A DNA stretch of 64,000 nt, taken from Apostichopus japonicus. Taxonomy: Eukaryota; Echinodermata; Holothuroidea; Aspidochirotida; Stichopodidae. Positions 38,403 to 48,123 of the stretch are shown one piece after another; position 1 is the stretch's first letter; each line of letters opens with the position of its first letter. The stretch spans positions 15,196,269 to 15,260,268 of the forward strand of contig NC_092572.1 in NCBI RefSeq assembly GCF_037975245.1, in the 5' to 3' direction. The notes beneath the pieces were generated by a model, which saw only the letters and a program-made list of their open reading frames with translations, was not told the origin of the DNA and searched no databases. The position numbers and the translations under genes were made by a program.

Positions 38403-38537
38403 TTAGTCTAAACTCTTTGATCTTTTCCGTATCAATCTTCTTAGATTTAATGTTGAATTTTCAGGGCACAGTCCTGACGAACGATATTTTCCAATGATAA
38501 TGTACTCTTCATCGGTATCCAGCTCAGGAGAAGTCAT
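38403..38537 (-). CDS. Possible first exon of the integrase gene
   Basis: 44 codons from an ATG at 38537. The translation begins MTSPELDTDEEYIIIGKYRS and contains LNLRRLIRKRSKSL. A short acidic start followed by an RR..RKR..K block resembles the amino ends of Ginger/KRBA2-like integrase proteins that precede the zinc-binding H2C2 domain. No H2C2 exon was recognised between here and 38013. The link is inference from position and composition. Confidence 0.3.
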   Translation of the reverse strand: MTSPELDTDEEYIIIGKYRSSGLCPENSTLNLRRLIRKRSKSLD

Positions 38538-38539
38538 CT

Positions 38540-39870
38540 TGTAATATCAGATCGGGCTAAGTAAGTTAACGGTCTCAACTCCTAATGCTTAACCGAAGGC
38601 CAGAACAGTGCGTGCAAATATGCAACTACTAAGAACTTTGTGTGCCTGCGCGTTACACATTGAAATGTATTGCTTAGTATAATAACAAGCATGGCCTGTG
38701 TTTAACAAATTTATGTCTTGTTGATCACTTTTCTTTGTTTCGAACTTGGAACCTATTAAGAGTTTATATATCTTTTTTAGTAAGGTTATGAATTAATAAT
38801 ATGTTTGTCTACTCATTATTATTGCCTTTAAATTAACAACATATGTTTGATTAATGGTGGAGTGGCACCACCATTAAGAAAAGAACAACTTTTAGAAAAT
38901 TTATAGATTGTCACACTTTTCTACCATCTTAAATATAATGTCCAGAATAGTTTTAAGGTCTGGTCAATTCTAATTCATGAATTGCAGATATTAATTATAT
39001 ATTTTTCATTTAGAATAGAAGTTCTGTACTGTAATTTGAAAATTTGCTACCTTTGGCAACCTTGAAACGTGAACAGACCCAATTTCGAGGACGCTGATGT
39101 CAAACTCAAAGGTATAACAAACTTTCGTAAAATTTTGAAGACTTGCAGTGAGAGTTGTACAGTAAACCGCGAGAGTTGGCAGGCCTGCAAAACCCTAGCA
39201 ATATAGTCTTCGACTTAAACGATTTCTGCTGATGTACTGAGTCTAGTCTAAGTCTTAACCCTATCGTTTTAAACTTCAGCCAGTGGCAGTAGGCCAAATT
39301 GTATAGGCCTAATGGAGTCTTTGGCTGAAACTGTAACTGTGTAAGGCCTAGCTAATTTAGAACTAGCCTTATGGCTGATAAGTCTGTTAACAAATCTTCA
39401 ATCAGAGCGTTGTTGCATAGCATGCTAGGTGCTTACCCTAGGAGTATCTTAGGCTAAGCCATTACCATCTTCCATATACTTATTGCAATACCAACTGACT
39501 CGACCTGTTATTGGCCAAAAAAGGGGATATTGGATATTTACCCCATTTGGTAATGCTAGGCAGACTTAATGCTCCTCTGCACAAATTCATGATTAAACAC
39601 ACACAGTATTATTTCAGTGGTCAAGCCAAACATGTCTTCAAGCACAGGAAAGTAGTGCTGGCCAATTAGATTCAGAGCACTTATGTTTACAATCATACTT
39701 GTTGACTGGTGAATTAATTAGGTGCGCTCAAGGATGAATCCTAGTGGCAGTATTTGGGGTAGTTTATCAAGTAACAAATTCTTAATGCTCGAGTGAATTT
39801 GAGAAGGACTGTTTATCTATAGACAGTCTCGGCCTTCATGCATAGCATTAGACCTAGTAATATGTATGGC
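38540..39870. other. No gene seen
   Basis: AT-rich, with scattered AGGCCT words from 39300 on. No exon is supported. Confidence 0.35.
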
Positions 39871-39871
39871 C

Positions 39872-40145
39872 GTGGCTATTCTTACGACTAGTTGTAACAA
39901 TTAAACTATTCTTACGACAAAGGCAAATTCAAGCGCAGTAAAGTAAATAAAGCAACTGCGCATGTAGTAGGGGTAACCCTAACCCTATAAACATAACCCT
40001 AAACCTCAATCCTAACCCTTACTCTAACCCTAACCTGAAATTATTGTTACTCCTCATCGTAAAAATAGTACTTCTGGTCGTGAAAATAGCAACTGCGCAT
40101 GCGTAGTCGGAAATTATTCTTACGACTAGTCGTAAGAATAGCCAC
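39872..40145. mobile_element. 274-bp MITE with 21-bp perfect terminal inverted repeats
   Basis: The left end 'gtggctattcttacgactag' (39872 on) is exactly complementary to the right end (40125-40145). Inside, 'caactgcgcatg' occurs twice (near 39953 and 40089) and 'attcttacga' recurs as subterminal copies near 39909 and 40116. Between the 'caactgcgcatg' copies lies a telomere-like tract. No clear target duplication was seen, though AATATGTAT lies next to both ends. Confidence 0.8.
39973..40035. repeat. Telomere-like (CCCTAA)n tract inside the MITE
   Basis: About ten exact or one-mismatch copies of CCCTAA, as in 'taaccctaaccctataaaca' and 'actctaaccctaacctg'. This is the metazoan telomere hexamer in degenerate form, far from any visible chromosome end. 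Confidence 0.85.
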
Positions 40146-40149
40146 TTTG

Positions 40150-41718
40150 AATATGTATTGCTATGCCCATAGTAGTACTAGTAGTAGGCTACTTCTTATG
40201 GCCATATTCAACTTCAATTCCTATGATTGAGATACACAGCTAATTGTCTGCATATAGGTCCAATAGGCCTAACTCAGCCCAGCTGCAGTCAGACTTTAGA
40301 ATCTTGGTTACATTGGTTGCACTGGTATAACTACTGTAGGTCTAAGCTAGGCTTGTTATAACTCAGTCGTATAACTCAGTCGTAGGCCTAGACATAGGAA
40401 GCCATAGGCCTATGCTTGTTTGCTTTGATCTCAAATAAGTAGTAAGCCAAGCCTAAAATGGAACTAAACAGGAAATCCTGGACTTTATGACCAAAACATG
40501 CCGATCTACTCTTACTGTCGTAATACTAGTTGTTGAAGCCTAGCCTAGTACCGATTAGTAGTAGTGCCTATGGCCCTATGCCTATCCCCACCTTAAACAG
40601 CTTGGTAGGCCTCTAGACCGTCACGCAGTTGAAATTTTGTCTCCCAAATCTTTCGTCTTTGTAGAAACGAACTCCATCTCCATTTCGGTGGCTACATCAG
40701 GCCGCACAGCAAGGCAAGATGTTTTCTTTAAAACAATACAAAACCATTGTTAGCCTACGCACGTTTTATACAAAATATGTGTTTGTAAAATTGTATGGCA
40801 GTGTCGTCTGCACATATCAAAAAAGTTTTTTGATTTAGGGTGGCATACTCCTATTAGAGTCGATATCCATCCGCCCGATTGTTATTCTATCTCGGGAAAT
40901 GTTCCAAAAGCATCAAGAGAACATCTTTGTTGACCCGTTATCAATCTTGATTTTTTTTTTTTTTTTTTGTGGCTTGCATGTTGAAGAGCATGAATGACTA
41001 GAATGTCTTTACATATGTTATGTTTCGTGCTTGTCATCTTAATTGTTTATTTTAAAAACGTATGAAAACAAAAATTAAGTAATAAGATCCTTCAAGAAGC
41101 TTTTAAGTGCATGGATGGGAGCTAGGGGGCTGGGGAGTTTTGTAGTTGAGCCAAAATTGGTTCAATTTAAAGGCATTGAAGAGTCGCCCAAAACCACGTT
41201 CGGCGATCTGAAAAAGTTAACTTTCCGTGGCTTGCAAGTGACGATATGTTCGTGTCGCTACAAAGTGCAGACAGTACAGTACGGTAATGAAACGTGATAC
41301 CTTGTTATATTTTAGCTGGACCTAAGATGTCCATCGCTGTATTGTCTGTACACTGTGTTGTAGGTATTGACCGCAGCTGTATGCACTGACTGTACACTAG
41401 TGTCTAATTACCGATGGTAGCAAGCTGTGTGTGTGTATTTTCTGGGATCGATGGTGGTGTCTAACACTTTTGTTACATCTCATTCGAAATTAGGTCAGAT
41501 TACAGGCATTATACGTTTCTTTTTGCGCGAGTCTTCGCACCCTATAAGTCCCCTTTAGGCCAAGAGAGGAGATGCTTATCCAACCAATTTAACATAACCC
41601 TCTCTTACGAGAAGAGAACGATGAAACTGTTTTTAACAGTATTTTTATTGATGAGGATATTAGATATAGATTTATTTCATAAGATATAAGATATGGACAT
41701 TTTTCCTCTCTCACTAAT

Positions 41719-41720
<2 letters not shown>
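40150..41720. other. No gene seen
   Basis: AGGCCT words occur to about 40640, a T-run at 40951-40968, and an unsupported open frame at 41115-41297. Confidence 0.35.
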
Positions 41721-41721
<1 letters not shown>

Positions 41722-41799
<78 letters not shown>

Positions 41800-41811
41800 T
41801 TCATTCATTTA
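41722..41811. repeat. (AT)n and (TTCA)n microsatellite at a LINE tail
   Basis: About 75 bp of AT dinucleotides with one interruption near 41765, then about four TTCA copies. It directly abuts the 3' tail of the minus-strand LINE copy C, as expected for a tail that has slipped and expanded. Confidence 0.9.
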
Positions 41812-41846
41812 TTTGTTTTTTTTTCATATAAATATTACAATGTGAA

Positions 41847-41897
41847 TGGAAGTCTTCTGAAAAGCCTATGCTGGCTTAACAAAACAGAAGGCTCCCA
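41847..41897 (-). promoter_or_regulatory. 3' UTR stem-loop of LINE copy C
   Basis: On the minus strand GGGAGCCTTCTG (41896-41885) pairs with CAGAAGACTTCC (41859-41848), with one C-A mismatch and one G-U. The inner stem AAGCC/GGCTT (41862-41866 with 41873-41877) is fully paired. The pair next to the loop is G-C here but A-T in copies A and B. Confidence 0.7.
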
Positions 41898-42113
41898 TGA
41901 AGAAAAGATAGAAAATAGTGAAAATAATGTTAATAACAATACGTATATGCTTCAATATGTGAATATGCTGCTATGCGACTATGCAGCTAAATCATAATTA
42001 ATAAGACATGATAATTTCTTTAGTAAGACATTTACTAAATGTGGAGCTTGCTTTCTTAGTTTTTAAAGTTATTGACAGTGAATTCCAAATTTTGGTTGCA
42101 CGGTTTCTGAGGC

Positions 42114-43921
42114 TTAACATACCAGTGCGTGTGTTTTATATGATTTATAATGTGCGTTGCTAGCCGTTCTGGTATTATGATTATGGAAATCTGTGTTGCT
42201 ATTTATAAAATTTCGAAAACTGATTGGCAATGATCCATTCCAAGCCTTGTATGTAAATGTTGCAATATTAACTTTTATAATGTCATCTAATTTCAATAAA
42301 TTGAGTTTCCTAAAGAGGGGCTTGTATGCTTACGGGGTGCTGCGTGAGATACATGACGTATTGCACTCTTTTAAAGTATTTTAAGGTGACTTAAATGAGA
42401 AACACTTGTACCAGACCAAATAGTCAAGCAGTAATACAGATGTGGTGCTATTAAAGTTTGATAAAGCATTCTGAGTATATTCTGGGGGAGGAAATGTTTT
42501 AGCTTTGCTAAAATTCCTGCACCTCTTGCAACGCTGGTGCAAACTTTTGTAATATGGTCACTCCATGAAAGTTTACTATCAATATTAACCCCTAGAAATT
42601 TAGTAGTTGATACTTGTTTCATAACTGTACCGTCCATTATTATGTCATTATTCCAGTTAAGCGTTCTTCTTCCATTAAATACTATACAGTTAGTTTTGTC
42701 TGCATTAAGTGATAACTTATTAGCAGCAAACCAGTTAGTAAATTTAGTTAATTCAGTAGAGACAGTATCATGTATTCTATGTACGTTTTCGAACTCGAAG
42801 AAAATATTGGTATCATCAGCAAACAAAATAGTCTTGGCAAATGTCATTGACATATATTATGAACAACAGTGGTCCTAATATTGAGCCCTGTGGAACACCA
42901 CAACGGGTTAAAGCGTGTTCGGATTTAGAGTTTTTATATGAAGTATACTGATGTCTATTGGATAAATAGCTGCTCAACCAGTCAAGGGTTGTTCCCCTTA
43001 CACCATACAAAGATAATTTACTTAGCAAAATGGTATGGTCAATAGTATCAAATGCCTTGGAGAGATCGAGGAACACTCCAATACATATTTTGGTATTATC
43101 AAGACTAGTACATATTTTTTCAATAGCATTTGCCAAAGCAAGTTCTGTAGAATGCTTTGGGCGGAAGCCATATTGATCATTGCACAGGATATTAAACTTG
43201 GTTAGAAACTTAAAGATACGATTGTACATAAGCCTTTCAATAATTTTTGAAAACCATGATAATAAAGAAATAGGACGGTAATTTTCATATACATCTTGGT
43301 CACCTTTTTTAAAAATTGGTATAACCTTAGCAATCTTTAGTTTATCTGGAAATGTCCCAGAAGTAAAAGATAAATTACAAATATAAGTCAATGGTTTGGC
43401 GATAAAGTGAATAACATTTCTTATTATATCTGGTTTAAAATCGTCATATCCCGCTGCTTTTTTGGGTTTCAGGCTGGAAATAGCAACTATTGAAAGTTCT
43501 TCCTCACTGACAGGATTAATGAACATAGATTGACTGTTTCTGCTATTATTATGAATAATATATTCTGTTCTACCTTTATTTGTAATATTTCTTGCAAGTA
43601 AGGGTCCAATGTTTACAAAATATTTGTTAAAGTAGCTGGCAATGTCATTCTCGTGCTGATTTCTTGATCACCAGTTTTAAAAGCAGCAGGATATCCACCT
43701 TCTTTTCGGTTGGTGTTTAGAACTTCGTTAATTGTATTCCAAGTTACACTTATATTATTTCTATTATTTTTGAATTTACCATAGGAATACAATCTTTTAG
43801 AAAATCTAATAATATGGTTAAGCTTATTGCGGTAATGCTTATACGTAGCCTTGTTAACATCAGTAGGTACTGTTAAATAACTTTTAAAGAGCTTGTTCTT
43901 TCTTTTGATAGATGTCAACAT
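42114..43921 (-). pseudogene. LINE copy C ORF2 (reverse transcriptase)
   Basis: Blocks in order on the minus strand: MLTSIKRKNKLFKSYL, KKAAGYDDFKPDII, YRPISLLSWFSKIIERL, FLDLSKAFDTIDH, GVPQGSILGPLLFIIYVNDI, ILFADDTNIFFE, NKLSLNADKTN and NHNTRTASNAHY. The frame shifts near 43600, 42840 and 42370. Catalytic aspartates (LDLSKAFD and FADD) are intact, but the protein is not continuous. Confidence 0.85.
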
Positions 43922-44165
43922 TCCAGTTGTAATCCATGGATGTTTCTTTTTACGTCGTTTCCTTTTGCTTACATAACATATTGGAAAACAATTATTATAG
44001 GTATAATTAAAGGATTCAAAGAAAGTGTCGTAAGCAACATTAACATCAGTTTGGCTTAAAACATCGTTCCAGTTTTTGTTTTCGATTTCATAGTTAAAAC
44101 GCCTGATGTTATCTGGTTACAATTTCGCCTGTACATGAAGTTCATTGGTCTGCTATTCTTGGTAG

Positions 44166-44440
44166 GAATTTGGTTTGATTTGATTTGGTTTATTTTGTTT
44201 TTTCACGTGCAAATATACAAGGTGAAAGGAAGTCTTCTATAAAGCATACAATAGCTTAATAATGTAGAAGACTCCCTGAAGAAAGAAAAGAGAAGAAAAA
44301 ATTAAAAATCAAATTAAACGTTTCGACAATAAATCAATTATATGATATTTTAATTAATATGATTAAGCCATTTACTAAATGTGGAGCTTGTTTTCTTAGT
44401 TTTTAAAGTTATTGACAGTGAATTCCAAATTTTGAATTAT
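44166..44440 (-). mobile_element. CR1/L2-like LINE, copy B, 3' end only
   Basis: The CAAAT-type tail (44169-44186), hairpin (44228-44276) and the last part of ORF2/3' UTR (44370-44435, nearly identical to 42031-42095) are present. It is a separate, severely 5'-truncated insertion in the same orientation, immediately beside copy C. Confidence 0.8.
44228..44276 (-). promoter_or_regulatory. 3' UTR stem-loop of LINE copy B
   Basis: On the minus strand GGGAGTCTTCTA pairs with TAGAAGACTTCC: 12 pairs with the same single G-U as copy A. Pair 8 is T-A here and C-G in copy A. The inner AAGC/GCTT stem is present. Confidence 0.7.
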
Positions 44441-45006
44441 TGGTAACTTTAAAAAGAGAGATTGTATAATTGAGGATTAGCTTCAGAAAACTACTCAAAC
44501 CTATTCTGGCTGAGCTCAGAAAATTGGGTATTTCTTGCCTGAGCTACATTGATGATATTTATATCCAGGCTTTTTTATTTTCAAAGTATGGAAAGTAAGA
44601 ATGTTATGTTATCCTTTGTACCAAGTGGTAATGGAATTATATCAGTTCTTGTTTAAAAAGAAAAGAAATGTTTCTGTTGCTCAGCAAGCAAATTAAAAAA
44701 GATACAAACTTTGAATTTGTGTTCGTTTGTAATCTTTCTGTTCGTATTCGCTTGAACACTGCTTTGAAATCTCAAGTAGTTCCGTTGTGAAGTGTAATGG
44801 GGAAGTAGAATCGTTAAATTAAACGAGACCATAGGTTGAAGTTTGATTGAGATTCTACTGAGACATTACACGAACGAAGGGATTACTTGCCCTCCCATGT
44901 AATGCATTCTCATGCAGGATTATTATCACATAATTTTCCCTCCCAGAAGTTCGTGGTGTTCAATCGCATATGGTAACTTTAAAAACTGAAGCTAATCCTC
45001 AATTAT
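44441..45006. repeat. Direct and inverted short repeats at a rearranged junction
   Basis: The 15-mer 'tggtaactttaaaaa' occurs at 44441-44455 and 44971-44985. A 21-bp word at 44466-44486 is exactly inverted at 44986-45006, beginning 'ctgaagctaatcctcaatta'. Together they bracket the DIRS scrap and precede the Tx1-like LINE. This looks like template switching or an inversion during insertion. Confidence 0.7.
44482..44571 (+). pseudogene. DIRS-type reverse transcriptase fragment
   Basis: Thirty codons read FRKLLKPILAELRKLGISCL followed by SYIDDIYIQA. A YIDD catalytic box preceded by (F/T)xKLLKPxxAxLR and followed by xIQ is characteristic of DIRS-like tyrosine-recombinase retrotransposons. No recombinase or further reverse-transcriptase sequence is adjacent. 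Confidence 0.6.
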
Positions 45007-45168
45007 TCAATCAATACAATTATACAACAAAACAAATTGACTACGAGAAATACAAAGCTAAAAAATTCTCCGATTACGACTGTACCCATTTTAAAAACCT
45101 AGAAGATGAGTCGAACCAACCTTCATTAAGAGAATTACAAGGAAAATCAAGGGAAAAAAAAGAAGGTA

Positions 45169-46587
45169 ATGAAACAACTACTTACTGACCAGAGCTTAAT
45201 CATCACCGATCAACACGAAATTATGAAAGAACAAGTAAAGTTTTATACAAACCTCTACCAAGCCGGAGAAACCGACAACGAATCGCGGAATCAGATACTT
45301 TGTGAACTCAGAAGATTTCTCTCGCCAATGGACGTTGAAGCATGTGAAGCAAATATTTCATTAGATGAGTTGAAAGCCGCTCTGTTAGCAATGGAACGGA
45401 ACAAAAGTCCAGGACTAGATGGACTAACTGCTGAATTTTACAAAGTGTTTTGGCGGGATTTTATCGATATTTTTACTAGACTCATTGAGACATCATTCCA
45501 TGACAACGAACTCTTTGAATCCATGAAAATAAGTATACTTACCCTTATACCCAAGAAAGGAGATCTTCGTAGTTTAATTAATTGGAGGCCAATAAGCCTC
45601 TTAAATGTCGATTACAAAATGATTGCCAAAGCTCTCGCCAAACGAATCACAAGTATCAGTAAGAATATTATTTCAGAAGATCAAACGTGTTGTACTCCAG
45701 GAAGAGATATTTCTGAAAACGTGCTAACTATGCAAAATGTAATTGAGTATGTAAATTCATATAATAAACCAGGTTTTACTCTTAAAATAGACCAATATAA
45801 AGCCTTTGACAGAGTTGACCATAACTACCTCTTCGAAGTCGCTGAAAAATTGGGTTTTGGCCCTAAGCTCCTAAAATGGATCAAACTGTTTTATACCAAT
45901 ATCGAGGGCCGAATCAAGCACAATGGTTATATATCCGATCCCTTCCCTGTCAAAAGGGGAGTTCGGCAGGGCTGCCCACTCTCAGCCATGCTCTATGTTC
46001 TCTGTGCCGAACCATTTCATGAAGCTATAATTAATTGTCCATATATTCATGGTATTAAAGTTTGTGAAGTCGAAGCCAAAATTTTTCAGCATGCGGACGA
46101 CACTACCTTTTTCGTGTCTAGTATCACAAGTATTTATTCTATTTTTAACATCATTAAATTGTATGAACGTGCTTCTGGCTCTAGTTGTAATATTGATAAA
46201 ACTGAATTACTTAGCACTGGGTGCAGCCATGTTAATCCCAGCAATTTCGACTTCCCTGTGAGGAAAGATTTCATTACAGTATTAGGTGTTGCTATTGGTA
46301 ACGATAACAAATCAATCGAAAAAGAAAATTGGGAGAAAAAAGTTACCTCCTGCCGTAAATTACTAAATACCTGGAAAGGTAGAAAATTATCTTTTAAGGG
46401 TAAATCTCTCATTATAAATTCGCTCATCGTAACTCGCTTAGTATATTTGACCACTGTTTTACCAGTCCCTGATTGGGTTATCACCACATTACGTCAGAGT
46501 GTAGTCGATTTTATCTGGAGAGGTAAAAAACCTTCTATTAAGTATCTTAACTTGCTTTTAACAATCGACAGAGGGGATTCAGTTTGA
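45169..46587 (+). pseudogene. Tx1-like LINE ORF2: reverse transcriptase
   Basis: 472 open codons. Landmarks: NKSPGLDGLTAEFYKVFW, ILTLIPKKGD, NWRPISLLNVDYKMIAKALA, TLKIDQYKAFDRVDH (motif A), VRQGCPLSAMLY (motif B) and FQHADDTTFFV (motif C). The IPKKGD...NWRPISLLNxDYKI block and LKxDxxKAFDRVDH place it in the L1/Tx1 group, apart from copies A to C. Motif C has H where Y or F is usual (HADD), a one-base change. The frame breaks at 46587. Upstream, 44970-45188 is open in another frame without a recognisable domain. Confidence 0.85.
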
Positions 46588-46677
46588 GCGACATTGAATT
46601 AAACAAGAGATGCTCTTAGAATTAAATTTTGTAGTAAGATATTAAGCAATAACATTAATATTAAATTACAAAAATTA

Positions 46678-47335
46678 ATGTTGTATTTTTTGAATATGTA
46701 TGAAGATATGAGCCTTGGGCGTGGTATCTTTCAAATTACTCCTAACCGCAAGTCTGTTCATAAGCTAAGCCCGTATTACTGTGAACTCATGTTAGCATGG
46801 GATCGGCTAATTCAAGGCCGTTTCTGGCTACCAGAGACCAGAGAAGACATCCTCAATCAACCTATCTTTAGTAATACCCTGATTGTTGACAATGATAGTC
46901 AAACACTTTTTAATCGTCACTTCATTAAAGGTGGTATCGTTTCTGTAAGTGTTCTGATGTATGAGATTATACCCACTTCTCTGCCAGCCAAGGCCGTGGA
47001 GTAACATATATCGTTCTCCAAAGTGTTTCTTTGACTCCGATATCGACTTCAAAGTATTACATAATATTCTTTACACTAACGACAAATTGTACAAGTTTGG
47101 ATTAACCGATTCTCCTTACTGCACCTTTTGCAAAACCACGCACGAAAGTACTATTCATCTTTTTATTGAGTGTTCTGAAGTCGAAAATTTATGGCACTTT
47201 TTGGTTAATAAGTTGAATACTTTACATCCGGTAGTTAATTTTGTTGAATGGAAGGGGTTGTCCCTTCTGGGTCTTGGCCGTAAAAACAACTGCATTGTAG
47301 GAATTTTGTGTGACTTCTTCAATATATATAAGTGA
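46678..47335 (+). pseudogene. Tx1-like LINE ORF2: carboxy-terminal zinc domain
   Basis: Continues the same protein in two frames. 46678-47004 has LSPYYCELMLAWDRL and EDILNQPIFSN, typical of the Tx1 carboxy region. 46961-47335 has KVLHNILYTNDKLYKFG, then YCTFCKTTHESTIHLFIECS, a CX2C...HX4C zinc-binding motif (RT-associated zf type). A one-base shift near 46970 separates them. Confidence 0.8.
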
Positions 47336-47969
47336 ACAATTTGGAATTGCAGAATATCTCGCCTCAATACTAACTATCTTTGTAATATTGAAAAAGTTTT
47401 TCACAAAGTACTCAAGAAGAAAATTCGGTTACTTTTTGATGTGTACTATCACAAAAACAATACCTCACGGTTTTTTAATATATTTACACAGAACGATATT
47501 GTGCTCTCTAAGAAAGAATCGAACAACTATACTTACCATCTGGATAGAGGTTAATTTGTATACAGTACGTGTTGACGTAATCAGGGTCTGGTCTTTTGAC
47601 TTTGCTTTAGATATTGTTATCTCTTGTATATAATTTCTTATGTCTGTGGTGTTTGATATTTTAGTTTTCTCTTAACCTAAACATGAGTAAATGTTAAGGT
47701 AATTATTATTTAATGTTCTAGTTAAAACAAATCATACTTAAGTTTTAATTCTGTAAAAAATACCCTTGTAAATAATATTGTCAATGGGTGAGCCAGTGGG
47801 CTGATCTCCCAATAAAAGAGAAAAAAAATGGCGTGGCTCACTGTACGAGCTGATGATCGAGACTCTCTTTTGCATCCGTGGTTCGAACCCCGGGTGATGA
47901 CGTCTTTTACAGCAAGTGCCTACACGGGGAGCTGTAAGTATTAGTTAATCCACCTAATATCTCAGTCCA

Positions 47970-48123
47970 TACAGTGGCGCGATGGCTCGGCGCACTGTAC
48001 GAGCTGATGATCGAGACTCTCTTTTGCATCCGTGGTTCGAACCCCGGGTGATGACGTCTTTTACAGCAAGTGCCTACACGGGGAGCTGTAAGTATTAGTT
48101 AATCCACCTAATATCTCAGTCCA
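47970..48123 (+). ncRNA. Representative 154-bp unit: possible Pol III small RNA
   Basis: A-box-like 47983-47993 (TGGCTCGGCGC, one clear mismatch to TRGCNNAGY). A D-arm-like GCTC/GAGC stem with a 12-nt loop overlaps it. B-box 48034-48044, within a T-arm-like hairpin closed by GG/CC around TTCGAA. T-runs at 48022-48025 and 48059-48062. A third hairpin, TTACAGC (48061-48067) with GCTGTAA (48085-48091), follows. TACAGTG (47970-47976) with CACTGTA (47993-47999), extended by CGC/GCG, is an alternative 5' hairpin. There is no matching acceptor stem, so it is not a functional tRNA. The internal TTTT could end transcription early. Confidence 0.5.
47983..48044 (+). promoter_or_regulatory. Internal Pol III type 2 promoter (A-box-like and B-box)
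   Basis: The start-to-start distance from A-like box to B-box is 51 bp, within the tRNA-gene range. The B-box matches GGTTCGANNCC at all fixed positions and is kept in nearly every unit. Rare variants are GGTTCGAATCC (about 54352, 60509, 62579, 63193), a B-box in which the first G is altered (about 49573, 56504) and GGTTCGAAACC (about 54812). Confidence 0.6.

Larger units (their letters stand above)
36206..38537 (-). pseudogene. Intron-containing integrase gene (GIN/Ginger or Ty3-type), mutated
   Basis: Four exons with GT-AG borders are found: 37856-38013, 37212-37509, 36524-36721 and 36206-36409, and a possible first exon at 38403-38537. Together they follow the order of a DDE integrase core. 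The first has GVDMIGP and CDYFSKWPEA, the second VVISDQRGEF, YHPQTNGLDERFNQ and QDDWDE, the third VKENIGKAQERQK, and the fourth SFKVGSISVLVRNARK with WLGPY. The D, D and E positions of the catalytic triad are present. Splice phases agree across every junction. Lesions: a TAA in the first exon, a one-base shift near 37350, another near 36655, and two stops near 36540. Retroelement copies normally lack introns, so this is either a host-domesticated gene that later decayed, or a Ginger-type DNA transposon gene. Confidence 0.75.
41812..44125 (-). mobile_element. CR1/L2-like LINE, copy C, 5'-truncated
   Basis: Same family as copy A, read on the minus strand: tail at about 41812, 3' UTR hairpin at 41847-41897, then ORF2 up to about 44120. 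It begins within the endonuclease-to-reverse-transcriptase linker (NWNDVLSQTDVNVAYDTFFE matches copy A at SWENVSSQTDANIAY). The rest of the endonuclease and ORF1 are missing, a normal outcome of incomplete reverse transcription. Confidence 0.85.
45007..47829 (+). mobile_element. L1/Tx1-clade LINE, 5'-truncated
   Basis: It contains the reverse transcriptase and carboxy-terminal zinc domain of an L1/Tx1-type ORF2, then a roughly 490-bp 3' UTR ending 'caataaaagagaaaaaaaa' at 47829. The endonuclease and ORF1 are absent. The A-rich end directly abuts the first unit of the 154-bp array. Some Tx1-clade LINEs insert at specific repeated RNA-gene sites, which makes this junction notable. The left border is uncertain because of the rearranged junction at 44441-45006. 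Confidence 0.8.

Noticed and set aside
48001-48045. CTGATGA in each array unit, the hammerhead ribozyme core word
   Set aside because: The normal unit contains no GAAA partner (the T-loop gives GAAC), and sequence after CTGATGA cannot form stem II with sequence before it.
47970-48123. Functional tRNA genes in the array
   Set aside because: No acceptor stem pairing, an imperfect T-stem, a T-run between the boxes and no clear anticodon arm.
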